In this document: piece by piece, positions 6,339 to 13,776 of the stretch | Position numbering within the stretch: position 1 is the stretch's first letter | How the letters are laid out: each line of letters starts with the position of its first letter | Origin: an uncultured Clostridia bacterium | GTDB lineage: Bacteria > Bacillota_A > Clostridia > TANB77 > CAG-508 | Length of the DNA stretch: 13,776 bases | Assembly (NCBI GenBank): GCA_947369305.1 | Contig: CANBLA010000017.1 | Location: 1 to 13,776, forward strand | Direction of reading: 5' to 3' | The notes under the pieces: generated by a model | Told to the model about the DNA's origin: nothing | The model's database searches: none | Seen by the model: only the letters and a program-made list of their open reading frames with translations | Translations under genes and position numbers: made by a program

Positions 6339-7643
6339 ATGAAAATTTTAGATTTATTATTCGAAAAAAATCTTATTATTAGTATATTATTAGAGTTTAT
6401 TTTTATAGGAATATCTCTAGCTTTTTTCCAAAAAATATTTAAAATACAATTTTCCAATAAAAATAAAGCTATCTACATACTAACTAACGTATTTTTATTT
6501 TTTGTAAGCACTTTAATGGTTGGTCATATCTATGGTCACTTTTTAGTTTTTATTGTTTCTATTTTACTTTTTATTTACTTACTAAAAATGTCAAAATTAC
6601 AAGCAATTGCTTATTTTAGTTTAAAATCGGCAATTCTTTTAAACATACAATTTTGTGCATTTCAAACAATATGTGCAATATTTTCCTATCATTCATTTTA
6701 TGAAATGATTGAATTACCTATTTTTGAAATTGTATCCATTATCTTAATGTCAATTATTGGCTTTATTTTTTATTTTGTTTCAGAACATTTTAAATTTGAT
6801 AATTTTCGTATGTCTTTGGTTGACGAAAAGTCAAATTTGATTATAATAACACTTTCTATTAATTTAATCATTACCTTTATTATTTTTTATAAATTTTTTG
6901 AAACATTTAGCCATAATCTAATCTATATTTTAGCATTGGATTTATATTTCTACTTTTCCATTATGAATCTCATTCATTCTTGTAAAATCTTATATGCTAA
7001 ACACAAAATTGAAAATTTAAAACTCTGCAACAAAACTATTCTAAGCATGTGTGATGAAACACGTGCTTTTAAACATGATTTTCATAATATTATTCAAGCT
7101 ATTGGTGGTTATATCTGGACAAATGATTTGGAAGGATTAAAAAAATATTATCTAGAAATTTCCAACGATTGTCATAACTCCAACAATCTTTCCAAACTAA
7201 ATCCAACTCTTATTAATAATCCAGCTATTTATAATATTTTAGCCAATAAATATTATATTGCAGAAAATAATAATATAAAAATTAATTTAGATGTTATGCT
7301 AGATTTAAATCAATTAAATATTAAAATCTATGAATTGTCGAGAATTTTAGGAATATTATTAGATAATGCTATTGAAGCTTCTAAAGAATGTACTGAAAAA
7401 AATATCAATATTTCCTTCAAACAAGATAAATACAAACAAATTCTAATTATTGAAAACACATATAATAATAAACAAATCTCCATTGAAAAGATTTTCGAAA
7501 AAGACTACACAACCAAACCTCATAATACTGGTTTAGGTTTATGGGAAGTGCGAAAAATCTTAAATAAAAATACCAATCTTAATTTATACACAAGCAAAAA
7601 TAATGAATATTTTTCACAACAGTTAGAAATTTACACGGCTTAA
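6339..7643 (+). CDS. AgrC-like GHKL sensor histidine kinase, orphan
   Basis: The protein has 434 residues. Six hydrophobic segments fill about 1-215 with very short loops, the layout of AgrC-type receptors for small peptides. The phosphoacceptor region reads FKHDFHN with the likely phospho-His at 246. The ATPase domain has the N box LLDNAIEAS (Asn 343) and the G box TGLGLWEVRKIL (397-408). In this family the kinase passes phosphate to a LytTR-type response regulator, but none is encoded in the window, so its partner is elsewhere or missing. Its start is supported by AAAGGAGA before ATG 6339. A BlaI-type operator at 6294-6309 suggests that the kinase is made only when the repressor is removed. 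The neighbouring secreted protein is a candidate ligand source, although it is much larger than known autoinducing peptide precursors. It ends at the bidirectional terminator shared with ileS. Confidence 0.85.
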   Translation: MKILDLLFEKNLIISILLEFIFIGISLAFFQKIFKIQFSNKNKAIYILTNVFLFFVSTLMVGHIYGHFLVFIVSILLFIYLLKMSKLQAIAYFSLKSAILLNIQFCAFQTICAIFSYHSFYEMIELPIFEIVSIILMSIIGFIFYFVSEHFKFDNFRMSLVDEKSNLIIITLSINLIITFIIFYKFFETFSHNLIYILALDLYFYFSIMNLIHSCKILYAKHKIENLKLCNKTILSMCDETRAFKHDFHNIIQAIGGYIWTNDLEGLKKYYLEISNDCHNSNNLSKLNPTLINNPAIYNILANKYYIAENNNIKINLDVMLDLNQLNIKIYELSRILGILLDNAIEASKECTEKNINISFKQDKYKQILIIENTYNNKQISIEKIFEKDYTTKPHNTGLGLWEVRKILNKNTNLNLYTSKNNEYFSQQLEIYTA

Positions 7644-7662
7644 GAAAATATATTTTAGCTAC

Positions 7663-7695
7663 AAAAAAGCAGGTTTTTAAAAACCTGCTTTTTTT
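7663..7695. terminator. Bidirectional terminator between the kinase gene and ileS
   Basis: AAAAAAGCAGG and CCTGCTTTTTT form a long palindrome across TTTTTAAAAA. It has T runs on both strands, so it can stop the kinase transcript and the convergent ileS transcript. Confidence 0.85.
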
Positions 7696-7701
7696 ATAAA
7701 T

Positions 7702-10473
7702 CTACATCAAATTTTCTGCACATTTTTTACAAATCGTTGGATGTTCTTTTATCGTACCAACCGTTTCAGAATAATTCCAGCATCTCTCGCACTTTTCTCC
7801 TTCTGCCTTTTGTACCTCAATTCCAATACCAACTTCTTCATCTTGATTTCTTCGATTTTCGCTGACTTCCACTTGAGAAACCACACAAATATCCCTTAAT
7901 AATTCAGCTTTATCCTTAATAAAATCATACTCTTCCGCCTCTGCATACAAAATCACTTTTGCTTCTAATGCCAATCCAATCTTTTTCTCAGCTCTTGCTT
8001 TTTCCAACTTTTTCGCAACAGCATCTCTAATTTTTATTAATCTTTCCCATTTCAGCTCCAAAGTTTCATTTTCAAATTTAGCATTTACTTTTGGATAATA
8101 ATCTAACATAACACTTTCTGTATTTTCATCATTCTTATGTGGCATATATTTCCAAATTTCTTCCGCTGTAAAACACGTCATTGGCGCTAAAATTCGAACT
8201 AAAGCAGATAAAATCTCATACATTGCTGTTTGTGCTGCTCTTCTTTCCACAGAATCTGCACGATATGTGTATAACCTATCCTTGATAATATCCAAATAAA
8301 ATGCACTCATGTCAACCACACAGAACTGGTTTAACGCACGGTAAGCAATATGAAAATCATAGGAATCATATGCTTTGGTACAATCCTTAATCAAACGATT
8401 TAACTTCGTAAGCGCCCATTTATCAATTTCCATTAAATCTTCATATGGAACAGGATATTTCACATCAAAATCAGAAATATTCCCCAAAATATATCTTGCT
8501 GTATTTCTAATTTTACGATAAACCTCTGTTACTTGTTTTATAATCTCCTTAGAAACACTAATATCAGACTTATAATCCGAAGCCAAAACCCACAATCTTA
8601 AAACATCTGCACCTGAAGTCTTTACAACCTCTGTTGGGTCAACTCCATTTCCCAATGACTTTGACATTTTTCTTCCCTTTTCATCTACTGTATAACCATG
8701 CGTCAAAACTTCTTTATAAGGTGCTTTCCCTTTTGTGGCAACCGATGTCAAAATCGAAGATTGGAACCAGCCACGATATTGATCACTTCCTTCTAAATAT
8801 AAATCAGCTTCAGGAAGTCCACGTTCTGCTAAAACAGACTCATGTGTAGAACCAGAATCAAACCATACATCCATAATATCTGTTTCCTTCACAAATTTGG
8901 TACATCCACATTCACATTTTGCACCTTCTGGCAGTAATTCTTCGGCCGACATATCAAACCAAGCATTTGAACCCTTTTGCGCAAAGATTTTTTGGATTTT
9001 CTCCAAAGATTGAGCTGTTACATATTCTTTTTCACAAGTTTCACAATAAAATACTGGAATTGGAACTCCCCAAGTACGTTGACGAGAAATACACCAATCA
9101 TTTCTATCTTCTACCATTTTTGTAATTCTCTCTTCACCCCAAGCTGGATACCATTTTACACCTTTAATTGCTTCCAATGTTTCTTTTCGAAATCCATCAA
9201 CAGACGCAAACCATTGGCTTGTTGCACGGAAAATAATTGGTTTTTTACATCTCCAACAATGTGGATATGAATGGTTCACTTTTTGACTTGCCAGCAATAA
9301 ATCGTTTTCTTTTAACCAGCTAATTATGGTTTTATTAGATTTGGCATAATATTGCCCTGCAAATGGTCCAGCCTCACTTGTTTGGTGTCCTTTTGCATCT
9401 ACACACACTACAATTTCCAAATCATTTTTCAAACCACATAAATAATCTTCCTTACCATACCCTGGGGCTGTATGAACAGCACCTGTACCAGTTTCTAATT
9501 CCACTACAATCGTATCATCTGAGCCTAAAACCACTTTAGAATCTCGCTCTAAAAATGGATGTTTACAAATAATACCTTCTAGTTCTTTTCCTTCAAATTC
9601 GTGAATCGTTTTATAATTCTCAATTCCAGCTATTTGCATTACTTTTTCTACAAGTTCACTTGCAACTATTACTTTTTCTTTCCCGATATCAACCAAACTA
9701 TATTTAAAATCGCTACCTATTGTAATTCCCATATTTCCTGGAAGAGTCCAAGGTGTTGTTGTCCAAATCACAACAAAAGTGTCTTTTTCATCAAATTTCC
9801 CGTGTGAGTCTTTTACTGGAAATTTAACATAAGCTGTCTCCGAATCTACATCTTTATATTCAATTTCTGCCTCTGCCAAAGCCGTTTCGCAATCTGTACA
9901 CCAATATACTGGCTTTAACCCTTTGTAAATATAACCCTTTTTAAACATATCTCCGAAAACGCCAATCTGTTTTGCTTCCATTTCCGGCTGATACGTAATA
10001 TATGGATTTTTCCAATCAGCTAAAATACCAAGTCGTTTGAATCCTTCAATTTGCTTGTCTTTGTATTGCGACGTAAATTGTTTGCAGGTATCTCTAAACT
10101 CTGACACAGGAATTTCATCTCGGTTTAAACCTAATTTTTCAATGGCTTTTTTCTCTGTTGGCATGCCATGTGTGTCAAAACCCGGAACATACGGTGTGTA
10201 AAAACCTTGCAAATTTTTATAACGAACAATTGTATCTTTCAAAATTTTATTTAATGCATGCCCCAAGTGAATTTCTCCATTAGCATATGGCGGACCATCA
10301 TGTAATACAAATGGCTTTTTTCCTTCGTTTTTCTTTAACATTTTCTCATACAAATCTTTCTCAAAAATGCCATCCAACGTCTTTGGTTCATTTTCTGGAA
10401 GATTTCCTCTCATTGGAAAATCTGTCTTTGGTAAATTTAATGTTTTACCATAGTCGTTTTTTTCTTCACTCAT
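7702..10473 (-). CDS. ileS: Isoleucyl-tRNA synthetase
   Basis: This cytoplasmic class I synthetase charges tRNA-Ile. It has 923 residues, the normal size for the bacterial enzyme. The ATP site HLGH is at 69-72 within DGPPYANGEIHLGH, and KMSKS is at 602-606. The inserted editing domain shows TTTPWTLPGN and GTGAVHTAPGYGKEDY, which remove mischarged valine. DVWFDSGSTHE precedes the KMSKS part of the catalytic core. The C-terminal zinc finger CERC...CKKC uses Cys 895, 898, 915 and 918, as in the mupirocin-sensitive bacterial type. The frame can be extended to ATG 10512 by 13 residues, but GGAGG six bases before ATG 10473 and the usual MSEEKNDYGKTLNLPKT start decide for 10473. It is transcribed alone from its own promoter through the T-box leader and ends at the bidirectional terminator. 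Confidence 0.98.
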   Translation of the reverse strand: MSEEKNDYGKTLNLPKTDFPMRGNLPENEPKTLDGIFEKDLYEKMLKKNEGKKPFVLHDGPPYANGEIHLGHALNKILKDTIVRYKNLQGFYTPYVPGFDTHGMPTEKKAIEKLGLNRDEIPVSEFRDTCKQFTSQYKDKQIEGFKRLGILADWKNPYITYQPEMEAKQIGVFGDMFKKGYIYKGLKPVYWCTDCETALAEAEIEYKDVDSETAYVKFPVKDSHGKFDEKDTFVVIWTTTPWTLPGNMGITIGSDFKYSLVDIGKEKVIVASELVEKVMQIAGIENYKTIHEFEGKELEGIICKHPFLERDSKVVLGSDDTIVVELETGTGAVHTAPGYGKEDYLCGLKNDLEIVVCVDAKGHQTSEAGPFAGQYYAKSNKTIISWLKENDLLLASQKVNHSYPHCWRCKKPIIFRATSQWFASVDGFRKETLEAIKGVKWYPAWGEERITKMVEDRNDWCISRQRTWGVPIPVFYCETCEKEYVTAQSLEKIQKIFAQKGSNAWFDMSAEELLPEGAKCECGCTKFVKETDIMDVWFDSGSTHESVLAERGLPEADLYLEGSDQYRGWFQSSILTSVATKGKAPYKEVLTHGYTVDEKGRKMSKSLGNGVDPTEVVKTSGADVLRLWVLASDYKSDISVSKEIIKQVTEVYRKIRNTARYILGNISDFDVKYPVPYEDLMEIDKWALTKLNRLIKDCTKAYDSYDFHIAYRALNQFCVVDMSAFYLDIIKDRLYTYRADSVERRAAQTAMYEILSALVRILAPMTCFTAEEIWKYMPHKNDENTESVMLDYYPKVNAKFENETLELKWERLIKIRDAVAKKLEKARAEKKIGLALEAKVILYAEAEEYDFIKDKAELLRDICVVSQVEVSENRRNQDEEVGIGIEVQKAEGEKCERCWNYSETVGTIKEHPTICKKCAENLM

Positions 10474-10521
10474 TTTAATTCCTCCTTTAAAATTTATTAA
10501 AATATAATCCATATTTTATTT

Positions 10522-10780
10522 CAAAAACAAAAAGTATTCCATCCAAACATAGGACGAAATACTTCTTTTCCGCGGTACCACCTAAATTAAAAATTCCAAA
10601 AATTTTTCTCTTTCTTTCTTTTAACGCAAGATTTACGAATTAACTTACTCCAACTATTTCAGTTAATCAACTCCAAGGTGATAATCCATAATCTATTTCT
10701 TACCAAAATTCCACCAGTCTTTGGCTCTCTATAAGTTAGAATTATGCATCGTGTCCTTTTCTTCATTTTTGAATTATTTG
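10522..10780 (-). ncRNA. T-box riboswitch leader of ileS (isoleucine specifier)
   Basis: On the minus strand the leader shows Stem I pieces (GAGAGCC, GACTGGTGGAA), an ATC isoleucine codon at 10680-10682 in the specifier position before ACCTTGGAG, and the T-box core TAGGTGGTACCGCGG (10570-10584). The antiterminator can form by pairing TAGG and GCGGAA with TTTCGTCCTA (10550-10559) around the bulge TGGTACC, which binds the uncharged tRNA end. The competing terminator is a 13-bp stem (10552-10564 with 10532-10544) followed by TTTTTGTTTTT. TTTCGTCC is used in both, so they exclude each other. Uncharged tRNA-Ile therefore turns ileS on. Confidence 0.95.
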
Positions 10781-10786
10781 TATAAT

Positions 10787-10815
10787 ATATTACCATAAAT
10801 CTTAAGCTGTGTCAA
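10787..10815 (-). promoter_or_regulatory. Promoter of the T-box/ileS transcript
   Basis: TTGACA (10810-10815) and TAATAT (10787-10792) on the minus strand have exactly 17 bases between them, placing the transcription start near 10780 just before the T-box. The -35 is only 15 bases after the ParB-like stop codon. Confidence 0.8.
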
Positions 10816-10830
10816 TTCTTTATTTCAAAA

Positions 10831-11364
10831 TTAATGTCCAGAACTTTTTTTCTTTATTTCCTCTTCCATTTCTTCCCATGATTTACTAAATTTATGCTCT
10901 GCAAACATATCTTTTAAACCTGTAATTTGTTTTAGACGAATAATTTCATCTAGTTCCATTCCTAAATGTTTCGAAATTTCCATCTCTGACCAGTCATTTT
11001 GTGTTAAGGTTAAGACAATGTGCGACATATCAATAATTTGGTGTGTTCCTCTAGCTCGATTATGTCTAATCGTACTAGCCATACGGTTTTCTAAATCTTT
11101 GTCAATTGTAACAATGGGAATTTGTTTCAAATGAAAATATTCCTTGGCACAACGATAACGATGAAATCCATCTACTACAATATAAATATCTCGATTTTTA
11201 TCATAATACGTTACAATTGGCTGAGTGTATCCATCCTCTTCAATAGAATGTTTTAATAATTCCATTTCTGGTGGTGCCACTTTATTGGGATTGTAATCAT
11301 TGGCAATCACTTTGTCTATATCTACCATTTTTACATTTAATACAGGAAATTCTATTTCTTTCAT
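10831..11364 (-). CDS. ParB/Srx-domain protein, IbrB-like
   Basis: The protein has 177 residues. The ParB N-terminal fold shows ANDYNPNKVAPPE (21-33), SIEEDGYTQPIVTY (40-53) and the phosphate-binding box VVDGFHRYRC (63-72), where chromosomal ParB has a GERR-type motif. IRHNRARGTHQ follows, and a helix-turn-helix-like part EMEISKHLGMELDEIIRLKQITG lies near 130-153. This is the IbrB type, known as the partner of the PAPS-reductase-like IbrA, which raises expression of eib genes in E. coli. It is not a chromosome-partitioning ParB: it is too short and has no ParA beside it. The AAGGAG site lies inside the end of the acetyltransferase gene, five bases away, so translation is coupled. It is the last gene of the operon, and I see no terminator before the ileS leader. 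Confidence 0.85.
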   Translation of the reverse strand: MKEIEFPVLNVKMVDIDKVIANDYNPNKVAPPEMELLKHSIEEDGYTQPIVTYYDKNRDIYIVVDGFHRYRCAKEYFHLKQIPIVTIDKDLENRMASTIRHNRARGTHQIIDMSHIVLTLTQNDWSEMEISKHLGMELDEIIRLKQITGLKDMFAEHKFSKSWEEMEEEIKKKSSGH

Positions 11365-11369
11365 TTTAC

Positions 11370-11729
11370 TTATTTCTCCTTATAAATTGTCACAAAATTT
11401 TTGTACATTTCATTTTTTATACTAAAACCACATTTTTTATAAATTTCGATATAACAATTAGTTACAATGCTACTCGTAATCACGATTTCTTGTTGAATTT
11501 GATTTAGTATTTCTTCTAAATATTCGTCTTTCATAGTATAAATATTTTTGATTACATTTTTACTAACAGAAACAAAAGCTTTTACTTTCTCACCTTCTAG
11601 GTACAAATACCACACTTTGTTATCATCATCATAAATTCGATCATTGGTTTGTCTTTCGACTAATCTGGATCCGAAAAATTTACCCATATATAAATAAAAT
11701 TTTTCATCTTGATTGGTTATTTTAATCAT
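11370..11729 (-). CDS. Small GNAT-family acetyltransferase-like protein
   Basis: The protein has 119 residues, shorter than the usual 140-180 of the GNAT fold. The core strand pair KVWYLYLEGEKVKAFVSVS (about 38-56) and the C-terminal piece NCYIEIYKKCGFSIKNEMYKNF look like GNAT strands 2-4 and the final YxKxGF hairpin. The middle is compressed, and the usual acetyl-CoA loop (Q/RxxGxG/A) is not visible, so activity is doubtful. Its ATG overlaps the stop of the preceding fragment by four bases (ATGA), with GGAGAGG upstream, which shows tight coupling to the IbrA-like gene. A small protein of this kind between IbrA-like and IbrB-like genes suggests a fixed three-part module. Its substrate is unknown. 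Confidence 0.55.
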   Translation of the reverse strand: MIKITNQDEKFYLYMGKFFGSRLVERQTNDRIYDDDNKVWYLYLEGEKVKAFVSVSKNVIKNIYTMKDEYLEEILNQIQQEIVITSSIVTNCYIEIYKKCGFSIKNEMYKNFVTIYKEK

Positions 11730-12118
11730 TTTATTTCCTCTCCTTGATATTTTTTCTCTTGGATTATTTTTTGCAATGTCTTATCGTCTGTTATCGTTGT
11801 TTGATTTAATAAATTATCCCATTTGTGAATGAGTTCCATCAATTGTTTATCATCGCTTTTGGTTTGACCAAAAGATAAACGTCGTAAATAAAAATCATTT
11901 TTTTCAATGGCACGTGCAATTCTGCGCCATGAAATTACTTTCTTTTGGCCTTCTAACTTGCGTTCAGCAGTATCTGGAATATCTTTTAAATGAATTCCAA
12001 ATTTACTTTCATGCCAAATCATAAATTTTTTAATTTTTCGAAAATAATGAAACATCAAATCTCGATTATAAATTCCGATACTTTCCAATAAAAATACTGT
12101 ATATTCCTGCCAAGACAT
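11726..12118 (-). CDS. C-terminal fragment of the split IbrA-like (DUF3440) gene
   Basis: The ATG at 12118 gives 130 residues, but it is internal: the same frame stays open upstream to 12190 and there reads NFGNIYCKTTALGNIKS, then KPAFMSWQEYTVFLLE. These are the residues expected in the DUF3440 family straight after the end of the upstream frame. The fragment continues with FRKIKKFMIWHESKFGI and SWRRIARAIEKNDFYLRRLSF, family features of the C-terminal half. No ribosome binding site is visible before ATG 12118, so it is unlikely to be made as a separate protein unless translation crosses the frameshift. Joined to the N-terminal part it gives about 435 residues, the usual size of IbrA-like proteins. 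Confidence 0.8.
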   Translation of the reverse strand: MSWQEYTVFLLESIGIYNRDLMFHYFRKIKKFMIWHESKFGIHLKDIPDTAERKLEGQKKVISWRRIARAIEKNDFYLRRLSFGQTKSDDKQLMELIHKWDNLLNQTTITDDKTLQKIIQEKKYQGEEIK

Positions 12119-12161
12119 AAATGCTGGCTTACAGGATTTAATATTCCCCAGTGCTGTTGTT

Positions 12162-13034
12162 TTACAATAAATATTTCCAAAGTTGACACCGATTTACACG
12201 ATTTAAAACTTTACTCCATGTATCATATTCCAATGCTTTAAATTGATTTAATCCATTTTTTTGGTCATCTCCATACGGTTGACAAAGTCGTTGCTCATAA
12301 ATACTTAATCCATTTTTATACATTAACTCATAAATGTAATTAAATTTCAAGTCTAATTTACTCACAGCTCCCCAAATATCTTCTGCCGTCCAATCATAAA
12401 TGGGATAAAAATTGTAAACATCAATATGTTTTTCATGAATTTTTAATTTTGTTGTCCAATGATAATTTTTAAATGTCACTTTTCTATTTTGCAAAGCAAT
12501 CGTACGAAAACGATTTAGACTCTCATCTGTTCGAATCCCTACCCCACAAGCTACTTTTCCCCCATATTTTTTTTGATACCAATTGGCAAACTGCAAAATA
12601 AACTCCTCAAATTCTTCCCCTTTTTTAAACCAAGAGAAAGGACAACTTCCCATATTGATTACATCTTTTGGCATATCTCTTACCCACAAATGCTTGCTTT
12701 CTTCTTCCCAACAAATCCACTTTGGTTGCAAAATAGAAACTGCATTTCTTAAAGCAATTGGTAATGCAATATGATAAAAATCGCGAATTTGAGATAATTG
12801 TTTCAGTTCTTCAATATGCTCTACTGTATAACGATATTGCGCTTCTAAATCCACAAATAATACATCAAATTTTTTATTCATCTTCTTTGCCACTTTGTTT
12901 GCTAACTGCACCATAACAGAACTATCTTTTCCACCACTAACACTAAAATAAACATAATCAAAATCTTGAAATATCATTTCTAGTCTTTCTAAACTTGCTT
13001 CTAATACATTTTTTTCTAGGTATTTTTTTTGCAT
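12162..13034 (-). CDS. IbrA-like PAPS-reductase-family protein (DUF3440), N-terminal part, frameshifted
   Basis: The frame codes for 290 residues. A PP-loop SGGKDSS at 33-39 shows an ATP-pyrophosphatase of the PAPS reductase superfamily. Further signs are FVDLEAQY (about 60-67), GIRTDESLNRFRT, PIYDWTAEDIWGAV and CQPYGDDQKNG (251-261), all typical of the DUF3440/IbrA branch, which is linked to DNA- or RNA-directed regulation rather than sulfate reduction. After Asn 281 the sequence leaves the family pattern (RCQLWKYLL, stop) because of a one-base shift. The ATG follows the TAG of the TtcA-like gene with no gap, and GAGGAAAA serves as ribosome binding site. The biochemical role of IbrA is not settled. 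Without its C-terminal third the product is probably inactive. Confidence 0.85.
   Translation of the reverse strand: MQKKYLEKNVLEASLERLEMIFQDFDYVYFSVSGGKDSSVMVQLANKVAKKMNKKFDVLFVDLEAQYRYTVEHIEELKQLSQIRDFYHIALPIALRNAVSILQPKWICWEEESKHLWVRDMPKDVINMGSCPFSWFKKGEEFEEFILQFANWYQKKYGGKVACGVGIRTDESLNRFRTIALQNRKVTFKNYHWTTKLKIHEKHIDVYNFYPIYDWTAEDIWGAVSKLDLKFNYIYELMYKNGLSIYEQRLCQPYGDDQKNGLNQFKALEYDTWSKVLNRVNRCQLWKYLL
12189..12191 (-). other. Frameshift point in the IbrA-like gene
   Basis: On the minus strand the codons run GTA AAT CGG TGT CAA. Dropping the C at 12191 gives GTA AAT GGT GTC AAC TTT GGA AAT, i.e. VNGVNFGN, which continues as family sequence into the C-terminal fragment. The gene therefore carries one extra base here. 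It could be a recent mutation, a sequencing error or, less likely, a programmed shift at the rare CGG codon. Confidence 0.8.
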
Positions 13035-13776
13035 CTATTTTTCCTCTTTTTTCCCATATTCATCCAAAAAATGAACCGTTTTTCCACCTTTTCGATACGA
13101 AATCAACGTATCCAAGTTCACATTTTGACTACTCCTAAAAATATTAATATCAATATTTTCATACTTCTTTCTTAACGTTTTAATCAAAGCTTTGATTTCT
13201 TCCCTCTTCGAACTTCCATCTTGATTGTCACAGCTCGTATAATGCTCCGTAAATCGGCAAGCACACCTAATAAACTCCAACCCATTTCGTTTAGCCCAAC
13301 GAATAATATTTTCCTCTTTCACATAATAAAGCGGACGAATCAGTTCCATTCCTGGATGGGACGTGCTACACACCTTTGGCATCATCGTTTGCATTTGAGC
13401 ACCATAAAGCATCCCCATCAAAGTCGTTTCAATCACATCATCAAAATGGTGCCCAAGCGCAATTTTATTACATCCCAATTCCTTCGCCTTCTCATACAAA
13501 TAGCCTCTCCTCATTCTCGCGCAAAGATAACAAGGGTGATCTTCAATATGAACAACACGATTAAAAATATCCGTTTCAAACATAATAATTGGCAGATTTA
13601 AAATCTTCGCATTTTTCATAATTTTTTGCGTATTTTCTTCATTATAGCCCGGATTCATCACCAAAAAAACAAGTTCAAAATTCATTTTTCGATGCTTTTT
13701 CAATTCCTGAAAACACTTCGCCATCAACATCGAATCTTTTCCTCCCGAAATACAAACCGCAATTTTATCGCCATCT
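13035..13776 (-). CDS. TtcA-family tRNA thiolation PP-loop ATPase, 5' end missing
   Basis: The gene runs off the right edge: 246 residues are visible, from 13775. The PP-loop SGGKDS is at visible residues 10-15, before the first ATG at 13730, so the true start lies outside the window. LALGHHFDDVIET-type sequence (here IALGHHFDDVIETTLMG) and the cysteines CYLC and RCACRF fit the TtcA pattern, in which three cysteines hold a 4Fe-4S cluster for 2-thiolation of cytidine in tRNA. It directly abuts the IbrA-like gene (TAG then ATG), so two PP-loop enzymes are translated in tandem. A specialised relative working with the IbrA/IbrB-like module, rather than a housekeeping tRNA enzyme, is possible but not shown. 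Confidence 0.8.
   Translation of the reverse strand, partial: DGDKIAVCISGGKDSMLMAKCFQELKKHRKMNFELVFLVMNPGYNEENTQKIMKNAKILNLPIIMFETDIFNRVVHIEDHPCYLCARMRRGYLYEKAKELGCNKIALGHHFDDVIETTLMGMLYGAQMQTMMPKVCSTSHPGMELIRPLYYVKEENIIRWAKRNGLEFIRCACRFTEHYTSCDNQDGSSKREEIKALIKTLRKKYENIDINIFRSSQNVNLDTLISYRKGGKTVHFLDEYGKKEEK

Noticed and set aside
8634..9807. Plus-strand open frames inside ileS
   Set aside because: They are antisense shadows of a fully conserved synthetase gene, with no ribosome binding sites or recognisable proteins.
10474..10512. Upstream start (ATG 10512) adding 13 residues to ileS
   Set aside because: GGAGG directly before ATG 10473 and the conserved start of the enzyme family favour the shorter form.
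10831..11364. Chromosome-partitioning ParB or an origin region
   Set aside because: The protein is short and IbrB-like, without a ParA partner, parS sites or dnaA boxes nearby.
12189..12191. Programmed +1 frameshift in the IbrA-like gene
   Set aside because: No known slippery sequence is present and AAT would pair poorly after slipping, so a plain one-base insertion or sequencing error is simpler.
1..13776. CRISPR arrays, tRNA or rRNA genes, transposases
   Set aside because: I saw no regular repeat-spacer pattern, no tRNA or rRNA sequence and no transposase or insertion-sequence ends.

Overview
The window comes from an AT-rich, Gram-positive-type (Firmicutes, probably clostridial) chromosome. 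This rests on the low G+C content, strong AGGAGG-type ribosome binding sites, a T-box leader in front of ileS, a BlaI/BlaR1-type regulator pair, an AgrC-like kinase and a Tad/Flp pilus gene cluster of the Clostridia kind. I cannot name the species.

Layout. Bases 1-2842 (minus strand) carry the promoter-proximal part of a Tad/Flp-pilus-like operon: a membrane-anchored SAF/CpaB-like protein, two ParA/MinD-fold proteins of the CpaE/TadZ type with abnormal nucleotide-binding loops, and the start of a probable CpaF-type ATPase that runs off the left edge. Its promoter at 2903-2931 is preceded by three copies of a TGTAATA box spaced exactly 11 bp apart. Bases 3045-5444 (minus) are a three-gene operon: a BlaI/MecI-family repressor, an M56 (BlaR1/MecR1-like) membrane metalloprotease without a penicillin-binding sensor domain, and a membrane-anchored protein with a LolA-like outer domain. 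Divergent from it (plus strand) are a small secreted protein of unknown family (5704-6102) and an orphan AgrC-like GHKL histidine kinase (6339-7643). Each of these three transcription units has a BlaI-type operator placed 3-4 bases after its -10 element, so they look like one regulon and one signalling system.

Bases 7702-10473 (minus) are ileS, separated from the kinase by a bidirectional terminator and controlled by a complete T-box riboswitch (10522-10780) with an ATC isoleucine specifier and its own promoter. Upstream, 10831-13776 (minus) is a tight operon: a TtcA-like PP-loop tRNA thiolase (cut by the right edge), a DUF3440/IbrA-type PAPS-reductase-like PP-loop protein, a small GNAT acetyltransferase and an IbrB-type ParB-domain protein. 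The IbrA-like gene is split by a single-base frameshift at 12189-12191: deleting one base restores a continuous family-like sequence.

Most worth following up are the BlaI-controlled secreted-protein/kinase cassette, which does not look like a beta-lactam resistance system, and the frameshifted IbrA-like gene inside an otherwise intact IbrA/IbrB-type operon.
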